From Acetobacteraceae bacterium (lineage in GTDB: Bacteria; Pseudomonadota; Alphaproteobacteria; Acetobacterales; Acetobacteraceae), in the NCBI GenBank assembly GCA_019237355.1, contig JAFAHH010000646.1:1-7697 (forward strand): 7,697 bases of DNA, in the 5' to 3' direction. This document shows positions 4,820-7,697 of the stretch, in pieces; the stretch's first letter is position 1; each line of letters opens with the position of its first letter. Both the position numbers and the translations under genes were made by a program. The notes under the pieces are model-generated. The model was not told the origin of the DNA. It worked only from the letters and a program-made list of their open reading frames with translations, and made no database searches.

Positions 4820-7697
4820 CTATAATTGGGCCGGCACGGTAAACTGAAAGATGGCACCCCGCGGTTGGTTCGCCTCTGCCCACAATTGACCACCGTGAGC
4901 TTCGATGATCGAGCGACAGATCGATAGCCCCATCCCCAAGCCGCCGGGTTTAGTCGTGTAGAAGGCCTGGAAGAGGCGGTCGAGAGTGGATGCTTCCAGC
5001 CCTGGACCGGAATCTCGCACCGCAACGACCACCCCACGCCGATCAGCTTTCCCGGTGCTGATCAGCAATTCTCGCGGCTCTGCGCTGACGCCACTCATCG
5101 CCTCGATGGCGTTGATGATCAGGTTCAGGATTACTTGTTGCAGTTGGACCCGATCTCCTTGGATGCGCGGCAAGCTGTCCGCAAGTTTCGTCTGGAGCGA
5201 AACGCCGTTCTTCACCGCTTCGCCTTGGGTCAAGGCGATCACCTCAAGGATGGCGTCGTTGATCGCAAGGGCGTCCTTCCGCGGGGGGTCCTTCTTGATG
5301 AGCGCGCGGATCCGGCCAATCACGTTGCCAGCGCGGCTGCTGTTCGCGACGATCCGAGCGAGCGCCAGCCGCACCTCCTCCAGATTCGGCGGTTCACTAC
5401 CCAGCCAGCGCAAAGCAGCCTGCGCGTTGGTGAGAGCCGCTCCTATTGGCTGGTTGGCTTCATGAGCGATCGAAGCGGATAACTGCCCCATCGTTGCGAT
5501 GCGATTCGCATGCGCTAGCTCCGTTTGCACCTCGCGGTAGCGCCGCTCGCTTTCGCGTGCCTGGGCTTCCGCGCGCTTGCGCTCCGTTAGATCAAGCACG
5601 AAAGAGACACCTTGGTTCCCCGTCTCATCGAAGCTTGCCATGCCGACCAGTACGGGCACCCGGCTGCCGTCTTTTCGGATATATTCCTTCTCGAACGGTT
5701 GCACGGTCCCAGTCATCTTGAGCTCCGGAATCCATTGTCGCTTTTGACGGTCGCGCCATTCCGAGGGCGTCAGGTCGGTCCAGCGCAGGCGACCTGAGCC
5801 AAGATCCTGACGATCATACCCTACGATACGAAGATAAGCATCATTGGCCTCAAGGATACGGCCTTCGAGCTCCCAGATGCAGATTCCGATGACGTTGGCG
5901 TCGACTAGGCGTCTGATCTTGGCTTCACGTTCCGCGAGATCGCTGTACAAACGGGCGTTCTCCAGCGCAATGGCTGCCTGCGAGGCGAGCAGCTTCAGCA
6001 CCGCGAGCCGGCCGAGGGCGAAGACACAGGGCGCTAGGTTGTTTTCGAGGAAGAGCACGCCGATGAGTTTGGCCTGATTGAGAAATGGCAGGCAGAGAAT
6101 CGAACGGGCATGGTGCTGCCGGATGTAGGCGTCGGCAGAAAACGGGTTCTCAGCCGATGCGTCGTCGAGGATCACACTCTCCCGGGTCCGCTGGACATAG
6201 TGGAGAACGGACTCCGGCAGAGCGGCGGGGGAGGCAGGCTTGTCGCAAAGCTGCACAATAACCGCGTCGCCATCCGTGATGGCTTCCGCCTCGATCCGCA
6301 GCGCATCCCTTCGCAGAAGAAGCAACAGACCTCGCTCGGCCCCCGCCTGCTCGATTGCGGTGCGCAAGAGCGTAGCGACCAGTCTTCCAAGGACCATCTC
6401 GCTCGAGACAGCCTGCGATACTTTGATCACGGTTGCGAGGTCCAGATGGTCGACCGGTGCCCCAATCGTGCTCATCGGATCAGGCTGCCGCTCTTCCTCC
6501 CTCAGGTGCGGATGCATCCTGTCAAGTTGCCGCACCTTGCCACCAGCTCCCCAACGCAGATAGCTATAACGCGCCTTGCGCAGGCAGAGCTCGGCGAACT
6601 CATCGAACCCTCGCGCACGGTAGAAGGCAGAAGCGCGCTCGTAGGCTATTGCCTCATTGTGGACGAAGCCGCTGGCCCGTGCCGCGCGGATTGCCTGTTC
6701 GTAGCAACGCATCGCGTGCAGTTCACGGCCCTCCAGCCGCGCCATCTCCGCGCTGACCAGCGCGGCGCGGTGCTCGAAGTTTTCCGGGCATCTCTCGGCC
6801 CAGACAGCCAGTTGTTGATAATGCGACGCCATAGCCTCCATATGCTGCTGCCGCTGGTCGGCCGCGACGGAATCGGAGATGCCGGCGTGGGAAAGCGCGC
6901 TGTAAAGGTGATAGTCTGCACGTTCCAAGTGTAACGCCAGAGTCCAGAGCAATTGTTGCGCCCTTGAAGAAGCTTCGAGCGCCGACGCAAACTCGCCGGC
7001 AAGGAAGCGCGCCTGCAGCTTTCGGATCCAATACCAGCATTCGGGAAGGGCGAGATTGGGATTGGCGGAGAAGCGGCGCTCGATTCGGAGCTCGTCGAAC
7101 GACTCATCGTTAAAGGAGCCGAATCGCGAGGTCGAGCCGCGTAGTGTACGGACGAGCGCGAGCTGGGTGGTGAGGATGTCAATGACGAACCCGAATCGCG
7201 CTTTCTGCGCGAACTCAAGACTGTTCTGAGCTTCACGTTCCACCTCGTGCAGCGGGTCGCCCGCCGCAAGAAGATTGGAGTTCAGATTGCCGCAGCTAAA
7301 CGCCGCAAATGTGAGATCACCGCTTTTCGTAGCGATTTCGAAAGCGCGACGGAGCAAATCGCGGCCAGCCCGGACATGCCTGGTCCACGGTATGAGGTGA
7401 GCCCCGAACAGCATATAGGTCGCTGCCTGAAAGCGCCTCAACCCCCGTTGTTCGACCAGTTGATAGCCCAGTCGGCCGAATCGAAATCCAGCGTCGTAAT
7501 TTCCAAAGCGGAGGCCAGCAATCATGCCAAGCCTTACATAGGCAACACACGAAGCATCGCAGTTGCCGTGCTCGAGGCTGAGATTGACCGCTCTACAAAT
7601 GGCCAGGGAAGAGAGATTTACGTCCGTAAATAGTGCCGGAGGCAGGATCTTGATTAGAACGTCTAGCGTCGCGAGGATCGCCTGGTCTTCCGCCAAC
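4820..7697 (-). CDS. Giant multidomain sensor histidine kinase, N-terminus beyond window edge
   Basis: An open frame of 958 codons reaches the right edge. Its first codon in the window is TTG and is probably internal. Residues ~1-400 are all-helical, TPR-like repeats of the type that follows the AAA domain in trifunctional Ser/Thr kinase-ATPase-histidine kinase proteins (commonly 1,700-1,900 residues). Residues ~432-580 form a GAF domain ending in the helix ASQAAIALENARLY. Residues ~594-707 form a PAS domain (ANVIGICIWELEG, then EYIRKDGSRVPV and the PAC end DLTERKRAE). A coiled linker follows. The HisKA domain has His745 in SIAHEANQP, an FixL/NtrB-like H box. The HATPase domain has the N box NLIINAIEA (858-866), G1 DSGPG (895-899), F box FYTTK (912-916) and G2 GMGL (921-924), and it ends with PAQL. 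All catalytic motifs are intact. No transmembrane span is visible in this part, so it is probably cytosolic. No response regulator lies downstream in the window. Confidence 0.93.
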   Translation of the reverse strand, partial: LAEDQAILATLDVLIKILPPALFTDVNLSSLAICRAVNLSLEHGNCDASCVAYVRLGMIAGLRFGNYDAGFRFGRLGYQLVEQRGLRRFQAATYMLFGAHLIPWTRHVRAGRDLLRRAFEIATKSGDLTFAAFSCGNLNSNLLAAGDPLHEVEREAQNSLEFAQKARFGFVIDILTTQLALVRTLRGSTSRFGSFNDESFDELRIERRFSANPNLALPECWYWIRKLQARFLAGEFASALEASSRAQQLLWTLALHLERADYHLYSALSHAGISDSVAADQRQQHMEAMASHYQQLAVWAERCPENFEHRAALVSAEMARLEGRELHAMRCYEQAIRAARASGFVHNEAIAYERASAFYRARGFDEFAELCLRKARYSYLRWGAGGKVRQLDRMHPHLREEERQPDPMSTIGAPVDHLDLATVIKVSQAVSSEMVLGRLVATLLRTAIEQAGAERGLLLLLRRDALRIEAEAITDGDAVIVQLCDKPASPAALPESVLHYVQRTRESVILDDASAENPFSADAYIRQHHARSILCLPFLNQAKLIGVLFLENNLAPCVFALGRLAVLKLLASQAAIALENARLYSDLAEREAKIRRLVDANVIGICIWELEGRILEANDAYLRIVGYDRQDLGSGRLRWTDLTPSEWRDRQKRQWIPELKMTGTVQPFEKEYIRKDGSRVPVLVGMASFDETGNQGVSFVLDLTERKRAEAQARESERRYREVQTELAHANRIATMGQLSASIAHEANQPIGAALTNAQAALRWLGSEPPNLEEVRLALARIVANSSRAGNVIGRIRALIKKDPPRKDALAINDAILEVIALTQGEAVKNGVSLQTKLADSLPRIQGDRVQLQQVILNLIINAIEAMSGVSAEPRELLISTGKADRRGVVVAVRDSGPGLEASTLDRLFQAFYTTKPGGLGMGLSICRSIIEAHGGQLWAEANQPRGAIFQFTVPAQL

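Noticed and set aside
4852..4868. TGGCAC...TTGG resembling a sigma54 promoter
   Set aside because: The spacing (7 instead of 5) and the GC element are wrong, and it lies inside the kinase coding sequence.
6110..6934. Plus-strand open frame of 274 codons
   Set aside because: It lies entirely antisense to the GAF and helical-repeat coding sequence of the sensor kinase. Long antisense frames are common in GC-rich genes, and its translation shows no domain.

Overview
The window is about 60% GC with proteobacterial gene styles. A Tat-type signal peptide, a very large multidomain hybrid sensor kinase and HMA/DUF5132-type small proteins together suggest an alphaproteobacterium (Acetobacteraceae, sphingomonad or rhizobial type), with a betaproteobacterium as the second choice. 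This rests on protein style only; there is no rRNA or other taxonomic marker. No tRNA, rRNA, CRISPR array, insertion sequence or phage gene is visible.

Layout from left to right: (1) 1-1047, minus strand: the N-terminal 349 codons of an exported alpha/beta-hydrolase of the epoxide hydrolase family, cut by the left edge. (2) 1048-1422: an intergenic region with a good minus-strand sigma70-like promoter overlapped by an inverted repeat, and a second dyad cluster that may control the next gene. (3) 1423-1785, plus strand: a 120-residue HMA_2-like protein (heavy-metal-associated fold without CxxC). (4) 1815-3455, minus strand: a full-length PiT-family inorganic phosphate (metal-phosphate) transporter, convergent with gene 3. 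(5) 3456-3823: a gap with short hairpins and no convincing gene. (6) 3824-4153, plus strand: a DUF5132-like small single-span membrane protein with a GTG start and a strong Shine-Dalgarno sequence. (7) 4406-4630, minus strand: a 74-residue OB/cold-shock-like protein. (8) 4820-7697, minus strand: the C-terminal 958 residues of a giant sensor histidine kinase (helical repeat region, GAF, PAS, HisKA, HATPase), cut by the right edge. By family resemblance, Ser/Thr kinase and AAA ATPase domains should lie outside the window.

How they fit together: the PiT transporter is flanked by two small proteins (HMA_2-like and DUF5132-like) of types that, from general memory, occur around metal P-type ATPases. 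PiT carriers move phosphate as neutral metal-phosphate complexes, so a metal/phosphate homeostasis patch is a reasonable inference. The three genes are not one operon, because the flanking genes are on the opposite strand. The OB-like gene lies about 190 nt downstream of the sensor kinase on the same strand and could be cotranscribed. The hydrolase appears to be an independent unit. I see no clear evidence of a wholly new system. The most interesting points are the promoter/dyad architecture at 1062-1137, the interlaced dyads at 1320-1343, the PiT/HMA_2/DUF5132 neighbourhood, and the unassigned OB-like gene behind the kinase.
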